Source: Bacteroidota bacterium (GTDB lineage Bacteria > Bacteroidota > Bacteroidia > Bacteroidales > Prolixibacteraceae). Taken from it: 64,000 nucleotides of DNA. Below the pieces are notes generated by a model. It did no database searches and was not told the origin of the DNA. It saw only the letters and a list, made by a program, of their open reading frames with translations. This document shows, piece by piece, positions 35,208-44,749 of the stretch. Numbering within the stretch: the first letter of the stretch is position 1; the number at the start of each line of letters is the position of its first letter. The position numbers and the translations under genes were made by a program. The stretch spans positions 90,588 through 154,587 of the forward strand of contig JAHEYU010000005.1 in the NCBI GenBank assembly GCA_023251435.1, in the 5' to 3' direction.

Positions 35208-36098
35208 ATGAAAAAAAATATCAGAAAATACTTGTGTCTATTGCTTTTTGTTATTGGTATTTCACTTTTTTCAAGTGCACAAAACAGTCAGGATTCTATT
35301 AAAAGTCAGATAGAAACTGTCGATGGTAATGCGTATATAGGAATTATCCTTAAAGAGACCTCTGAAACCATCAGGATTAAGACAGATAAACTCGGAGAAT
35401 TAAGTATTCCCCGCTCTGAGGTAAAGAGAATTACACAACTCGGTGTAATTAAGGCAATAGGGGGAGCTTATTGGCTCGATAATCCCCAGGCAACGCGCTA
35501 TTTCTGGGCGCCAAACGGATACAATCTTAAAAGTGGTGAAGGCTATTATCAGAATGTATGGGTGCTCTTTAATCAGGCAGTTTATGGGTTTACAGATCAC
35601 TTTTCAGGAGGTGTGGGGGTGATGCCTCTTTTCCTTTTTGGTGGAACAGCTACTCCGGCATGGTTGATGGCTAAATTTTCTGTTCCTGTTGTTGAAAATA
35701 AATTTAATTTAGGTGCGGGCGCATTAATGGGAACTGTTATCGGTGAAGAAAATACAGGATTTGGTATTCTTTACGGAATCTCTACTTTCGGGTCGAAAGA
35801 CAAAAATCTGAATATCGGACTCGGTTGGGGATTTGCAGGTGGCGAAATGGCTAAAAATCCCACTGTAAACATCAGCGCAATGATTCGTACCGGCGCAAAA
35901 GGTTACTTCATTACTGAAAATTATTTCATCGGAACTCCTGATACTTTTGTGTTTATAACGATGCTGGGTGGTCGCAGTATTATCAGGCGTGTGGGTCTCG
36001 ATTATGGTATAGTTATACCGATTAGCCCTGAAATGGATGGATTCTTTGCTGCACCGTGGCTTGGATTTACAATTCCGTTTGGAGAAAAGATGCACTAA
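35208..36098 (+). CDS. Exported protein of unknown function, beta-rich
   Basis: I do not recognise a named family. The 296-residue protein has a signal peptide (KYLCLLLFVIGISLFSSAQ). A short N-terminal domain (about 28-80) looks like a small beta-barrel or SH3-like fold (VDGNAYIGIILKETSETIRI, GELSIPRSEVKRI). The rest alternates Gly-rich hydrophobic strands (FSGGVGVMPLFLFGG, LNIGLGWGFAGGEMA), with the final strand PWLGFTIPFGEK. It may insert in the outer membrane, but no terminal aromatic residue confirms this. It stands alone between the ribosomal operon terminator and a bidirectional terminator shared with the odhB gene. Confidence 0.7.
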   Translation: MKKNIRKYLCLLLFVIGISLFSSAQNSQDSIKSQIETVDGNAYIGIILKETSETIRIKTDKLGELSIPRSEVKRITQLGVIKAIGGAYWLDNPQATRYFWAPNGYNLKSGEGYYQNVWVLFNQAVYGFTDHFSGGVGVMPLFLFGGTATPAWLMAKFSVPVVENKFNLGAGALMGTVIGEENTGFGILYGISTFGSKDKNLNIGLGWGFAGGEMAKNPTVNISAMIRTGAKGYFITENYFIGTPDTFVFITMLGGRSIIRRVGLDYGIVIPISPEMDGFFAAPWLGFTIPFGEKMH

Positions 36099-36111
36099 AA
36101 TAGATTTCAAT

Positions 36112-36158
36112 AACTTTTCCAGAGTTTTTGTACAATTTATAAAAACTCTGGAAAAGTT
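36112..36158. terminator. Bidirectional terminator between convergent genes
   Basis: A perfect 18-bp inverted repeat: the arm AACTTTTCCAGAGTTTTT at 36112-36129 and its complement at 36141-36158, with an 11-nt loop. It lies between two convergent genes (the exported unknown and odhB), 13 bp from each stop codon. Confidence 0.8.
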
Positions 36159-36170
36159 TATAATTAGATT

Positions 36171-37427
36171 TTATAAACCAAGCAAAACTTCCTCCGGATT
36201 TCGGCCACTGGTAAGCAATCTCTCCGGATTTTCAATCAGTTCTTTCACTTTTACCAAAAAACCTACGGAATCTTTCCCATCAATAATTCGGTGATCGTAC
36301 GATAATGCCATATACATCATTGGCCTGATGACGACCTGCCCATTCAGGGCAATTGGCCGATCGACAATGTTGTGCATTCCGAGAATGGCCGATTGTGGTG
36401 GGTTGATGATCGGAGTTGAAAGCAATGAGCCAAAAGTTCCGCCATTTGTAATTGTAAAAGTTCCACCGGTCAGTTCTTCCACACTTATTTTTTTTGTTCT
36501 CGCTTTTTCGGCCAGTTCTTTAATTTCCAGTTCAATTTCGGCAATCGTTTTGCTTTCGGCATTCCTTACAATTGGCACCATCAGCCCTTTGGGTGTTTGA
36601 ACTGCAATTCCCACGTCCACAAATTCAGGAGAAATAATTTCCTCCCCGTCGATTTGTGAGTTGATTGACGGATGGAATTGCATTGCTTCTGCCACCGCTT
36701 TGGTAAAGATTGACATGAACCCAAGTTTTAACCCATGTTTTTCGACAAATTTATTCTGAAGTTTTGTGCGCATGTCCATTACCCTGCTCATATCAACCTC
36801 GTTAAAGGTGGTGAGCATTGCGGTTTCATTTTTAACCGCCACTAAACGTTCGCTCAGTTTACGGCGCAACATGGTCATTTTCTCACGTTTTCCTTCCCTT
36901 GAGAATGTGATTTTTTCGGCTGAAACCGTCTTTTCCATCTTCGGAAGAGCAAGTACTGCTTCAATATCACTTTTCGAAATACGGTGCAAGCCACTCAAAA
37001 CTTCTTCCATCGAAATGTGGTTGTCGTCCATCATTTTATGGGCAACCGGAGTGATTTTTATATTCGAATCTTCCTGTTTGGCAGTCACTTCGGCAGTATT
37101 ATTTTTTACTGATTTTGGAACAGGCACTTCCTTTGGTTCCGGGAAGAGCTCGGAAGCGATCAGTTGTTTCTCCGGATTTTTTTCAGGAACAACATTCGTG
37201 TCGATAGTACATACAATGGTTCCGACAGCGACAGTTTCTCCTTCAGGAATTAAAATCTTTATTTGTCCGCTTTCGGTGGCTGCCAAGGTCAATGTGGCTT
37301 TATCCGATTCAACTTCAGCTACTTCCTGATCTTTGTAAACAAGATCGCCATCGGCTGTAAGCCATTTACCGATTTCGACTTCTGTGATGGATTCGCCCGG
37401 AGTTGGTATTTTTATTTCGATCAACAT
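36171..37427 (-). CDS. sucB: 2-oxoglutarate dehydrogenase E2 (dihydrolipoamide succinyltransferase)
   Basis: The 418-residue E2 core of the TCA-cycle 2-oxoglutarate dehydrogenase transfers the succinyl group to CoA. It has an N-terminal lipoyl domain with the lipoylated Lys in [11 protein letters not shown], a Pro/Lys linker, an E3-binding domain ([15 protein letters not shown], about residues 125-160) and a C-terminal catalytic domain ending in the active-site [16 protein letters not shown]. It follows the E1 gene by 18 bp. No E3 (dihydrolipoyl dehydrogenase) gene is in the window. Start [14 protein letters not shown] is the normal N-terminus. Confidence 0.97.
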   Translation of the reverse strand: MLIEIKIPTPGESITEVEIGKWLTADGDLVYKDQEVAEVESDKATLTLAATESGQIKILIPEGETVAVGTIVCTIDTNVVPEKNPEKQLIASELFPEPKEVPVPKSVKNNTAEVTAKQEDSNIKITPVAHKMMDDNHISMEEVLSGLHRISKSDIEAVLALPKMEKTVSAEKITFSREGKREKMTMLRRKLSERLVAVKNETAMLTTFNEVDMSRVMDMRTKLQNKFVEKHGLKLGFMSIFTKAVAEAMQFHPSINSQIDGEEIISPEFVDVGIAVQTPKGLMVPIVRNAESKTIAEIELEIKELAEKARTKKISVEELTGGTFTITNGGTFGSLLSTPIINPPQSAILGMHNIVDRPIALNGQVVIRPMMYMALSYDHRIIDGKDSVGFLVKVKELIENPERLLTSGRNPEEVLLGL

Positions 37428-37445
37428 TTTTGGTTTTTTATTGGT

Positions 37446-40175
37446 TTATGCTAATATTTTTTCGTTAAAAGCAGAATCGAGTATCGTCTTTAATCGCAGA
37501 TTGTGCTGAAACATAAGCCCAACGGCAGGACTTGCACTGGCCGGACGCGAAATTAATTCGAAAGGCACATCTGGTAAAAAACGCTGGATATGCTGCCATG
37601 CGCCCATGTTCGATGGCTCGTCCTGTGCCCAGATTATTCTTTCGAGGTTCGGATATTTCGCGATAATTGATTTGATGATGTCAACCGGAAGCGGAAATAA
37701 CTGCTCTATTCGAACAACTGCAACATCCGAAATCCCTTCTTCAACTTGTCGTTTATGTAAATCGTAATAGAGTTTTCCGTAGGTGAAAATAAGTTTTCTG
37801 ATTTTTGAAGGTTTGGCAACTGCATCTTCAATAATTTCCTGATAATGACCTTCAGCCAGTTCGTCGACCGATGAAGTTACCATTGGATGCCGCAGCAGGC
37901 TTTTGGGCGTAAAAATGACCAGTGGGATGCGCACATTCCAATGCATTTGCCGACGCAGCAAATGAAACATATTTGCCGGACTTGTTGGCACAACTACCTG
38001 AATATTATTGTCGGCCGTCAGATTTAAAAACCGCTCGATACGTGCGCTCGAATGTTCAGGCCCCTGACCTTCGTAACCATGCGGAAGATATAAAACCAGG
38101 CCATTCATCATTCCCCATTTTTCGTAAGCCGACGAAATGTACTGATCGAAAATTACCTGCGCAACATTGGTGAAATCGCCAAACTGGGCTTCCCAAACGG
38201 TCAGGCCTTTCGGAGTGGCAAGTGAATAGCCGTATTCGAAGCCAAGCACTCCATACTCAGATAAAAGGGAATTGAAAACATTAAATTGTGCTTGTTTCCC
38301 GCTGATGTTTTTCAGCGGAAAGTATTTTTCGTCGGTATCTTCCACTACAAACGAAGCGTGCCGGTGGGCAAATGTTCCGCGCTCCGAATCCTGTCCGCTC
38401 AACCTAACCTGATATCCTTCTTCAAGGAGTGTTCCGTAAGCAAGTAATTCGGCCATTGCCCAATCCATGTGGTTATCAAGTATCATCATTCGGCGATCCT
38501 CAACAATCCGGTCGATTTTCTTAAAGAATTTTTTGTCAGCCGGAAGCGCGTTTATTCTTTGAGCAATGCGCAACAATTCACTTTTTTTGACACCCGTTTT
38601 AACCGGAAGAATCAAATTGGCCTTCGACGGGTTTGCATATTCAGTGTATTTCCCGTTCAGGAAACGGCGAACGATTACTTTGTCAATTTTCTCGGATTCT
38701 TTGTGTTTTTCTTCAAGGAACAGGTCGAATTCGTGGTTAAGTTTCGATGTTTCAGCCCTGCTCAGCACGCCTTGTACTGCCAGTTTATCGGCATAAATAT
38801 CGCGTGGATTCGGGTGTTTTTCTATCGCCTTGTACAATAAAGGTTGCGTAAAACGAGGTTCGTCGCCTTCGTTGTGCCCGTATTTCCGGTAGCATAAAAT
38901 ATCAATAAATACATCGGCATGAAATTTTTGCCTGAATTCCATTGCAAGTTTCACAGTGAAAATAATGGCCTCCACATCGTCGCCATTTACATGGAAAACG
39001 GGTGAACGGGTCACTTTTGCTACGTCGGTGCAATAGGTACTCGAACGCGCTTCAAGATAATTGGTGGTAAAACCAACCTGATTATTGATGACCAGATGAA
39101 TCGTTCCACCGGTTTTGTAGCCCGGTAACTGCGACATTTGAATTATTTCGTACACAATTCCCTGGGTTGCAATGGCCGCATCGCCATGAATAACAATTGG
39201 AGCCACTTTGTTGAAATCGTTGTCGTAATGCGTATCGATTCGCGACCGAACCATTCCCTGAACAAGCGCCCCTACCGTTTCGAGGTGCGATGGATTGGGC
39301 ATGAGGCTCAACCTGACTTTTTTACCATGATCGGTTTCCACTTCATTTTCATATCCCAGATGATATTTAACATCACCCAGCGAAAGGTCTTGCTCGTATT
39401 CGGTTCCTACAAATTCTTTAAAGATGTTTTCATACGGCTTTTCGAGAATATTGGTCAGCACATTGAGCCTTCCGCGGTGTGCCATGCCAATTACAAACTC
39501 GCTGATACCAAGTTCCGCTCCGTGTTCAATTACTGCATCCAACGCAGGAATAAGCGCTTCGCCACCTTCGAGCGAAAACCGTTTTTGCCCTACAAATTTT
39601 TTGTGAATGAAGCTTTCGAACCCAACCGCAAGTTTTAAGTTATAATAGATGTGATTTTTTTGTTCAGGAGTAAAAATCTGTGAGTTACGGGTCGATTCCA
39701 TTTTAACTTTCAGCCAGTCAATCAGTTCGGGGTGACGCATGAAAACGTATTCAACTCCGATGGATTGACAATAAGTGGCTTCGAGATGCTCTATAATTGC
39801 TTTAAGTGGTGCCGGGCCGATGCCAATGTTGTTGCCCGCCTGAAAAACAATATCGAGGTCGGATTTTTGCAATCCAAAGTTTTCGATGTCTAAAGTGGGC
39901 AGATATTTTCTTCTCGAACGTACCGGATTGGTTTTGGTAAATAAATGACCCCGCTGACGATAGCCATGTATGAGGTTTAAGATTGCAAATTCTTTGTCGA
40001 TTTTATCGTCGTGAACCGAATTTTTTGTGTCGGCAAAATTCTTTCGGGCGAACTCAAATCCGGCGAAGAAATTTTTCCAGCTAGCATCTACCGATTCAGG
40101 ATCAATTAGATAGGCGGAATATAATTCTTCAATGGCCGCGATTTCCTGGTTCCCCACTTGCGAAAATTTATCCAT
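37446..40175 (-). CDS. sucA: 2-oxoglutarate dehydrogenase E1 (thiamine-dependent)
   Basis: The 909-residue E1 decarboxylates 2-oxoglutarate with thiamine diphosphate. Landmarks are the N-terminal YLIDPESVDASWKNFFAGF, FSLEGGEALIPALDAVIEHG, MAHRGRLNVLTNILEKP, the ThDP/Mg region HGDAAIATQGIVYE with VINNQVGFTTNY, and HGYEGQGPEHSSARIERFL in the pyrimidine domain. The E2-binding N-terminal segment (HDDKIDKEFAILNLIHGYRQ) is present. Length is normal. It is transcribed with sucB. The preceding 225 bp are divergent toward the polysaccharide locus. Confidence 0.97.
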   Translation of the reverse strand: MDKFSQVGNQEIAAIEELYSAYLIDPESVDASWKNFFAGFEFARKNFADTKNSVHDDKIDKEFAILNLIHGYRQRGHLFTKTNPVRSRRKYLPTLDIENFGLQKSDLDIVFQAGNNIGIGPAPLKAIIEHLEATYCQSIGVEYVFMRHPELIDWLKVKMESTRNSQIFTPEQKNHIYYNLKLAVGFESFIHKKFVGQKRFSLEGGEALIPALDAVIEHGAELGISEFVIGMAHRGRLNVLTNILEKPYENIFKEFVGTEYEQDLSLGDVKYHLGYENEVETDHGKKVRLSLMPNPSHLETVGALVQGMVRSRIDTHYDNDFNKVAPIVIHGDAAIATQGIVYEIIQMSQLPGYKTGGTIHLVINNQVGFTTNYLEARSSTYCTDVAKVTRSPVFHVNGDDVEAIIFTVKLAMEFRQKFHADVFIDILCYRKYGHNEGDEPRFTQPLLYKAIEKHPNPRDIYADKLAVQGVLSRAETSKLNHEFDLFLEEKHKESEKIDKVIVRRFLNGKYTEYANPSKANLILPVKTGVKKSELLRIAQRINALPADKKFFKKIDRIVEDRRMMILDNHMDWAMAELLAYGTLLEEGYQVRLSGQDSERGTFAHRHASFVVEDTDEKYFPLKNISGKQAQFNVFNSLLSEYGVLGFEYGYSLATPKGLTVWEAQFGDFTNVAQVIFDQYISSAYEKWGMMNGLVLYLPHGYEGQGPEHSSARIERFLNLTADNNIQVVVPTSPANMFHLLRRQMHWNVRIPLVIFTPKSLLRHPMVTSSVDELAEGHYQEIIEDAVAKPSKIRKLIFTYGKLYYDLHKRQVEEGISDVAVVRIEQLFPLPVDIIKSIIAKYPNLERIIWAQDEPSNMGAWQHIQRFLPDVPFELISRPASASPAVGLMFQHNLRLKTILDSAFNEKILA

Positions 40176-40325
40176 AGTTGAACAATTGGTTTTTCAGTTT
40201 TTTAAAGTAAGCATTTAAAGTAACAAATTCTAAATTTTAATGTTTAATAAAATCGTTACAATGGGAGCACAAATTATCCAGCTTATCTTGAAGGTAAGAG
40301 GTTGAAATACCTAAATCTCAATCTT

Positions 40326-40341
40326 GTTTAAACGTTTAAAC
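40326..40341. promoter_or_regulatory. Perfect 16-bp palindrome, LacI-type operator candidate
   Basis: GTTTAAACGTTTAAAC is its own reverse complement with a central AACGTT, the form of LacI/GalR-family operators. It lies 60 bp before the first gene of the polysaccharide locus and could overlap its promoter. No LacI-type gene is in the window. Confidence 0.5.
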
Positions 40342-40401
40342 TTTTAATTCAAAAAATAGTCTATTTTCATGCGCCTATATTTATAACCTAAACCTACAAC
40401 C

Positions 40402-42921
40402 ATGATTGCTTTGATCAATACCACTGGCTCGCTGTATTCTCCTACAAGAAACTTTATTTCTGTCGTAAAAGTTGTGCTGGTTTTTACCTTTATATTTTTG
40501 ATCGGCCTGGAGGGTTTTTCGCAACGCTCTGGTTATACCGACAATTTCGACGACGGTTCTATGGAATTTACTTTCAGGGGAACACAGGGAACCCGGCCAC
40601 CTTTTAAAATTTGGGGAACTGTTACTCCGGGAACCTATAACCTTGTTGAGAAAGACAGCGTTTTGAAAATCAAGTATTCGAGGGTTGAAGGAACAGGCGC
40701 TTTCGACCGGTTTACATTTACTCCCTTCCGGGCAATGAATGTTTCTGCCAATCCGCGCATTCAGGTTCAGTTAAAATCGAATGTTGAAACGAGCCTGACT
40801 GTCAGCCCCACTTACTCGCTCGAACCACCAACTTATGAATACCTTGAACAGAAAATTTCGGGCGATAATGTTTGGCATACTTATACATTCGATTTATCGC
40901 GTCCATATTATTCGAGATTAAACAATGTAAGCTCGGTGGATTTTTATTTCGACCGGAATACTTCCGTATCTAAATCAGGAATGATTGAGATGGACAATTT
41001 CAGGATTGCCTGGTTTCTGATAAAAGTAACTGATGTTCAGGCTGCAGTAAAAGATGGTTCAAACATACAATTGACCTGGAAAACATCTGATACCGCACGA
41101 ACAAAATCGTATAAAATTTACCGCAGCAATCAGCCAGAATTTAAACCCGATGCAGGTAATTTTTTAGCGGAGGTAAATACAATTGGTTTTCTTGATAAAA
41201 ATCTGGAGCCTTTCAGGCATTTCTTCTATAAAATAGTTCCGGTCGGGTCAGTCGGCGAAGAATTTTTTGCCTCGGGCGAAGCGCATGGCGAGACATTTAA
41301 AAAAGGAGTAACACCTTCAGTGAAAATTGCCGGAACCAATACTTCGACAGTTAAAAAATATGAAAAGTTTGAACTTCGGCTTGAACTCAAAAATGTGGGT
41401 ATCGAAAATCCTTACGATCCGGAAGACATTGATGTTTATGCTTTTTTCACATCCCCATCGGGCAAAAAGACTAAAATAAATGGGTTTTATGACGATTATG
41501 AGGGAGCCGATAAATGGAAAATCCGTTTTTCGCCCAACGAAACCGGAGAATATAAATACCAGGTTTTTGTGCGTGATGCAGGTGGAATGGGTGAATCTTC
41601 TATCGCGAAATTTACAGCTACTGAATCCGGTCATCATGGCTGGATAAAACCTTCAGTAAAAAATCCCCATTATTTTATGCACGACGACGGTACATCGTAT
41701 TATGGGGTGGGTGTTTATTCTCCGTGGGGAAATGATCAGTCGCGTTTTGATACTTTTGCCAAAAACAACGCTAACCTGTTTGCTATCTGGGACATCGGTT
41801 ACGGTGGTTTTGTAAACGGAACCGGGCTTATTGAGGAAGAACTTGGCCGCTACAACCAGAAAAAGCTGGGTCGGATTGATTCACTTATCGTGATACTTGA
41901 AAAAAGTGACATCAAATTAATGTATGCTATCTGGCCACACGATCTTTTTTCGGAAACGGTTTGGGCTGCTGAATGGAAGAAAAATCCATACAGCCAGCTG
42001 ATTGATGTTGAAGATGTGTACAGTGATTCGCTGGTTTGGGAATATCAGAAAAGGAAATACCGTTACCTGATTGCGCGCTATTCATACAGCAGGAGTATGG
42101 GTATCTGGGAGATAATCAACGAGATGAATGGTACTGATGGCTGGGCAAAAGGCCGGCATAAGGAAGCATTGGATTGGGTGGAGAAATGCGATAAATATTT
42201 TGAAGAAAACGATCCGTATAATCATCCGGTAACTGCTTCGTTTAGCGGTGGTTTTACTGAATACCGCGAGGAATTGTATAAACGTAACGATATTCCGAAT
42301 ATCCATATTTACCCGGCGCAGGGGTGGGCAATGAAATATCCTGAAGACAAAATGCGCAGCGATATGTACAATTTTGCCTGGGCCAGCCGACGGTTTTGGG
42401 ATGCGTTTGAGAAACCGGCTATTTTTGGCGAAGCGGGTGCCGATTTGACATATTTCCCCCCAAAAGATAAAGAATATCATATTTCGTATCATAACCAGAT
42501 ATGGGCTTCGCTTTCCAATGGGCTTGCAGCTACACCGGTTTGGTGGGCTTACGATAATTTAAATGCCGATGATTGGGAGCAACTCAATCATTTATCAACA
42601 TTTGTTTCTGATATTGATTTTGCCAACCTTCCCTATAATATTTCGGATATAAATTCGGAAGGCGCTGATGTTTTTGGACTCGATGCCGGTTCGAAAGCTT
42701 TTGGCTGGATTCGTTCGTTTGCCAAAACAGATGTAAGCAGCTCGAAAATAAACATCAAAAGCCTTGAAAATGGGGAGTATGAAATTTTATGGTTCGAAAC
42801 ATGGGAGGGAAAATATTTAAATACTGAAAAAGCCGTTTGTAGAAATGGAGAGATGGTTCTGTCTGTTCCAAAATTGATGGAAGCCCATCAGGATATTGCA
42901 TTTAAGATCAGTAAAAAGTAA
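40402..42921 (+). CDS. DUF5060-containing clan-A glycoside hydrolase, secreted
   Basis: This 839-residue multi-domain enzyme has, in order, a hydrophobic export segment (about 22-38), a jelly-roll carbohydrate-binding-like domain (about 45-205), an Fn3-like domain (about 210-295), a DUF5060 domain (about 310-410, with DVYAFFTSPSGKKTKINGFY) and a TIM-barrel catalytic domain (about 415-780). The likely acid/base is Glu574 in WEIINEMNG and the nucleophile Glu677 in AIFGEAGAD, the GH clan-A layout. Relatives with this domain are annotated as putative endoglycosidases; the substrate is not known to me. It opens the locus behind an operator-like palindrome, 3 bp before the lipoprotein gene. Confidence 0.82.
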   Translation: MIALINTTGSLYSPTRNFISVVKVVLVFTFIFLIGLEGFSQRSGYTDNFDDGSMEFTFRGTQGTRPPFKIWGTVTPGTYNLVEKDSVLKIKYSRVEGTGAFDRFTFTPFRAMNVSANPRIQVQLKSNVETSLTVSPTYSLEPPTYEYLEQKISGDNVWHTYTFDLSRPYYSRLNNVSSVDFYFDRNTSVSKSGMIEMDNFRIAWFLIKVTDVQAAVKDGSNIQLTWKTSDTARTKSYKIYRSNQPEFKPDAGNFLAEVNTIGFLDKNLEPFRHFFYKIVPVGSVGEEFFASGEAHGETFKKGVTPSVKIAGTNTSTVKKYEKFELRLELKNVGIENPYDPEDIDVYAFFTSPSGKKTKINGFYDDYEGADKWKIRFSPNETGEYKYQVFVRDAGGMGESSIAKFTATESGHHGWIKPSVKNPHYFMHDDGTSYYGVGVYSPWGNDQSRFDTFAKNNANLFAIWDIGYGGFVNGTGLIEEELGRYNQKKLGRIDSLIVILEKSDIKLMYAIWPHDLFSETVWAAEWKKNPYSQLIDVEDVYSDSLVWEYQKRKYRYLIARYSYSRSMGIWEIINEMNGTDGWAKGRHKEALDWVEKCDKYFEENDPYNHPVTASFSGGFTEYREELYKRNDIPNIHIYPAQGWAMKYPEDKMRSDMYNFAWASRRFWDAFEKPAIFGEAGADLTYFPPKDKEYHISYHNQIWASLSNGLAATPVWWAYDNLNADDWEQLNHLSTFVSDIDFANLPYNISDINSEGADVFGLDAGSKAFGWIRSFAKTDVSSSKINIKSLENGEYEILWFETWEGKYLNTEKAVCRNGEMVLSVPKLMEAHQDIAFKISKK

Positions 42922-42924
42922 AAA

Positions 42925-43938
42925 ATGAAAACAATTAAATTCATTGTAATGCTTTGTGCGATAGGTTGTTTTTCCATATCGTGCGAAAAAAATTGCCCAG
43001 ATCCGTCAGATGAAGAAACGAAACCGCGTGTTTTGCTGGAAATAAAACCGAACCAGAATACCTACATAGCAGAAGATGGAAACCGTTTTTATAACAAAGT
43101 ATTTACCAGTAAAAAAGACACAAATCTTTACCGGCTAAAAGTTAACAAGGGAGAAAAGTATCACCTTTATTGCATTCAGCCCGATTTGAAATATACGCCC
43201 GGCATTAAAATGGTTTTGTTTAATACTGACAATGATACGATTAGCTATTCGAGGAATGACACCGGAAGATCTGAACTTTTCTTTACGTCAAGCTATACGG
43301 GTGAAGTAAATCTGACGGTTTACCTGCAAAGCAATTACAATGAAACATTGAGTTATAACCTTTATTTTGAATCGAATAAACCCTTAGCGCTGAAATTTTT
43401 GAACCGTAATTGGGAAACTACCGGCGATTGGCGCATTGTAAATTCACAAACACTCGAATTTAGAAACTACGATTCAAGAGAATATAGGTGGATACGGCTT
43501 AATTTGCCTGTCGCCGATAACCTGAATGTTCAGTTTCGCATAAAATCAACAGGTAAAAAAACACTTCCGTCTTTCGGATTTATTGCAAACGGATCGGCGG
43601 AACTGATGTATTGGGGTGATTATCAGGAGGAATTGCCACAAAAAGGCGAGTTTTTAAATATTGTTGATAATGAAGGATATAAAGTTCTGCATTTAAACGG
43701 ATCGGGTATCGGTTTTAATTACGGAACATTTAGCTTACCGATTATTGATATGAACGGAGGAGTGAATATTTGGTTAAAACCAACCAACAGTTATGGAACC
43801 GTTTTAATTAATAATGTTGAAACGGGTAATTTACCTGCAGCCATAACGAATTATTTCTATCTGGTAATTGAAGATACAGGATTTGATACGGTCACTTTCG
43901 AGAATATTAGCTTTGAACAGGTTTTCCGGACGAATTAA
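42925..43938 (+). CDS. Unknown lipoprotein of the polysaccharide locus
   Basis: The 337-residue protein has a lipoprotein signal with lipobox SISC (CFSISCEKNCPDP), so it should be anchored in the outer membrane. The mature part is beta-rich with many Tyr, Asn and Thr residues and resembles two stacked jelly-roll domains (about 35-150 and 155-330), a common shape for surface glycan-binding proteins. I see no catalytic motif. It starts 3 bp after the DUF5060 glycosidase stop and is surely co-transcribed with it, so glycan capture for that enzyme is a reasonable guess. Confidence 0.78.
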   Translation: MKTIKFIVMLCAIGCFSISCEKNCPDPSDEETKPRVLLEIKPNQNTYIAEDGNRFYNKVFTSKKDTNLYRLKVNKGEKYHLYCIQPDLKYTPGIKMVLFNTDNDTISYSRNDTGRSELFFTSSYTGEVNLTVYLQSNYNETLSYNLYFESNKPLALKFLNRNWETTGDWRIVNSQTLEFRNYDSREYRWIRLNLPVADNLNVQFRIKSTGKKTLPSFGFIANGSAELMYWGDYQEELPQKGEFLNIVDNEGYKVLHLNGSGIGFNYGTFSLPIIDMNGGVNIWLKPTNSYGTVLINNVETGNLPAAITNYFYLVIEDTGFDTVTFENISFEQVFRTN

Positions 43939-44014
43939 TTGTACACCTTCAAGAAGGACAACTTTGGAAAGGGTAGGGAAGAAGCGAAAGATCAGAATAT
44001 CTGAATAATTACTT

Positions 44015-44022
44015 TATTTTTG
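44015..44022 (+). promoter_or_regulatory. -7 box upstream of the ECF sigma gene
   Basis: TATTTTTG matches TAnnTTTG, 38 nt before the ATG at 44061. No clear TTTG -33 box at standard spacing. Confidence 0.45.
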
Positions 44023-44060
44023 CGCCGGATTTAAAAAATAATACCCGGACTTGGTTATCA

Positions 44061-44624
44061 ATGAGAATTATTGAAAACAAAAAATCAAACGAAGAGCTGG
44101 CTTTCGAAATATTATTTCGGAAGTACTATGTCCGTTTATGTTGCTTTGCCAATAAATTAATTGCAAATTCAGCCGAGTCTGAAGAGATTGTTCAGGAAGT
44201 CTTTCTTAATATCTGGAACAAGAGAGATCATTTGAAATTGGACAATGAAATCCGTCCTTACCTTTTCAAATCGGTACAAAATATGTGTTTCAATTTTATT
44301 GAGCATAAAAAAGTGATCGACAACTATTATTCTGTGATCGCAGTGATTTATAAAAATCAGGCGGAAGATTTTAATAACTATGAAACTGTTCTTTACAACG
44401 AACTTCAGAAAAGGATTGATTCTGCAATAGAATCTTTGCCAGCCCAGTGTAAGAAGATTTTTCAGATGAGTCGTCAGGATGGTTTAAAATACATGGAAAT
44501 TGCCGAAAATCTGGGCTTGTCTGTCAAAACTGTTGAAACACAAATGAGCCGGGCCCTTGCGAAATTAAAAGAAGAACTAAAAGATTACCTCGTTATAATT
44601 ATTGTTTGTCTCTTCCTGAATTAG
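44061..44624 (+). CDS. ECF RNA polymerase sigma factor, FecI-like
   Basis: This 187-residue sigma-70 factor of the Bacteroidota ECF group has region 2 with FRKYYVRLCCFANKLIANSA, EEIVQEVFLNIWNKRD and IRPYLFKSVQNMCFNFIEH, and region 4 with ESLPAQCKKIFQMSRQDGLK, YMEIAENLGLSVKTVETQMS and RALAKLKEEL. It should direct transcription of the adjacent susC/susD unit when its anti-sigma partner (next gene) releases it. It has a hydrophobic C-terminal tail (VIIIVCLFLN), slightly odd for a soluble sigma factor but seen in this group. Spacing to the FecR-type gene is 125 bp. Confidence 0.95.
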   Translation: MRIIENKKSNEELAFEILFRKYYVRLCCFANKLIANSAESEEIVQEVFLNIWNKRDHLKLDNEIRPYLFKSVQNMCFNFIEHKKVIDNYYSVIAVIYKNQAEDFNNYETVLYNELQKRIDSAIESLPAQCKKIFQMSRQDGLKYMEIAENLGLSVKTVETQMSRALAKLKEELKDYLVIIIVCLFLN

Positions 44625-44749
44625 AGGTAGTTATTCTTCTTCTGGAATTTCAGAAATCCCATTTTTTAAGATTTTTTAAAAAAAGTTTAACTTTCTTGTC
44701 AGGGTAAGTTTATTATTGCCTGTATTGGCTCAATGAAAGAAAGAACGAA

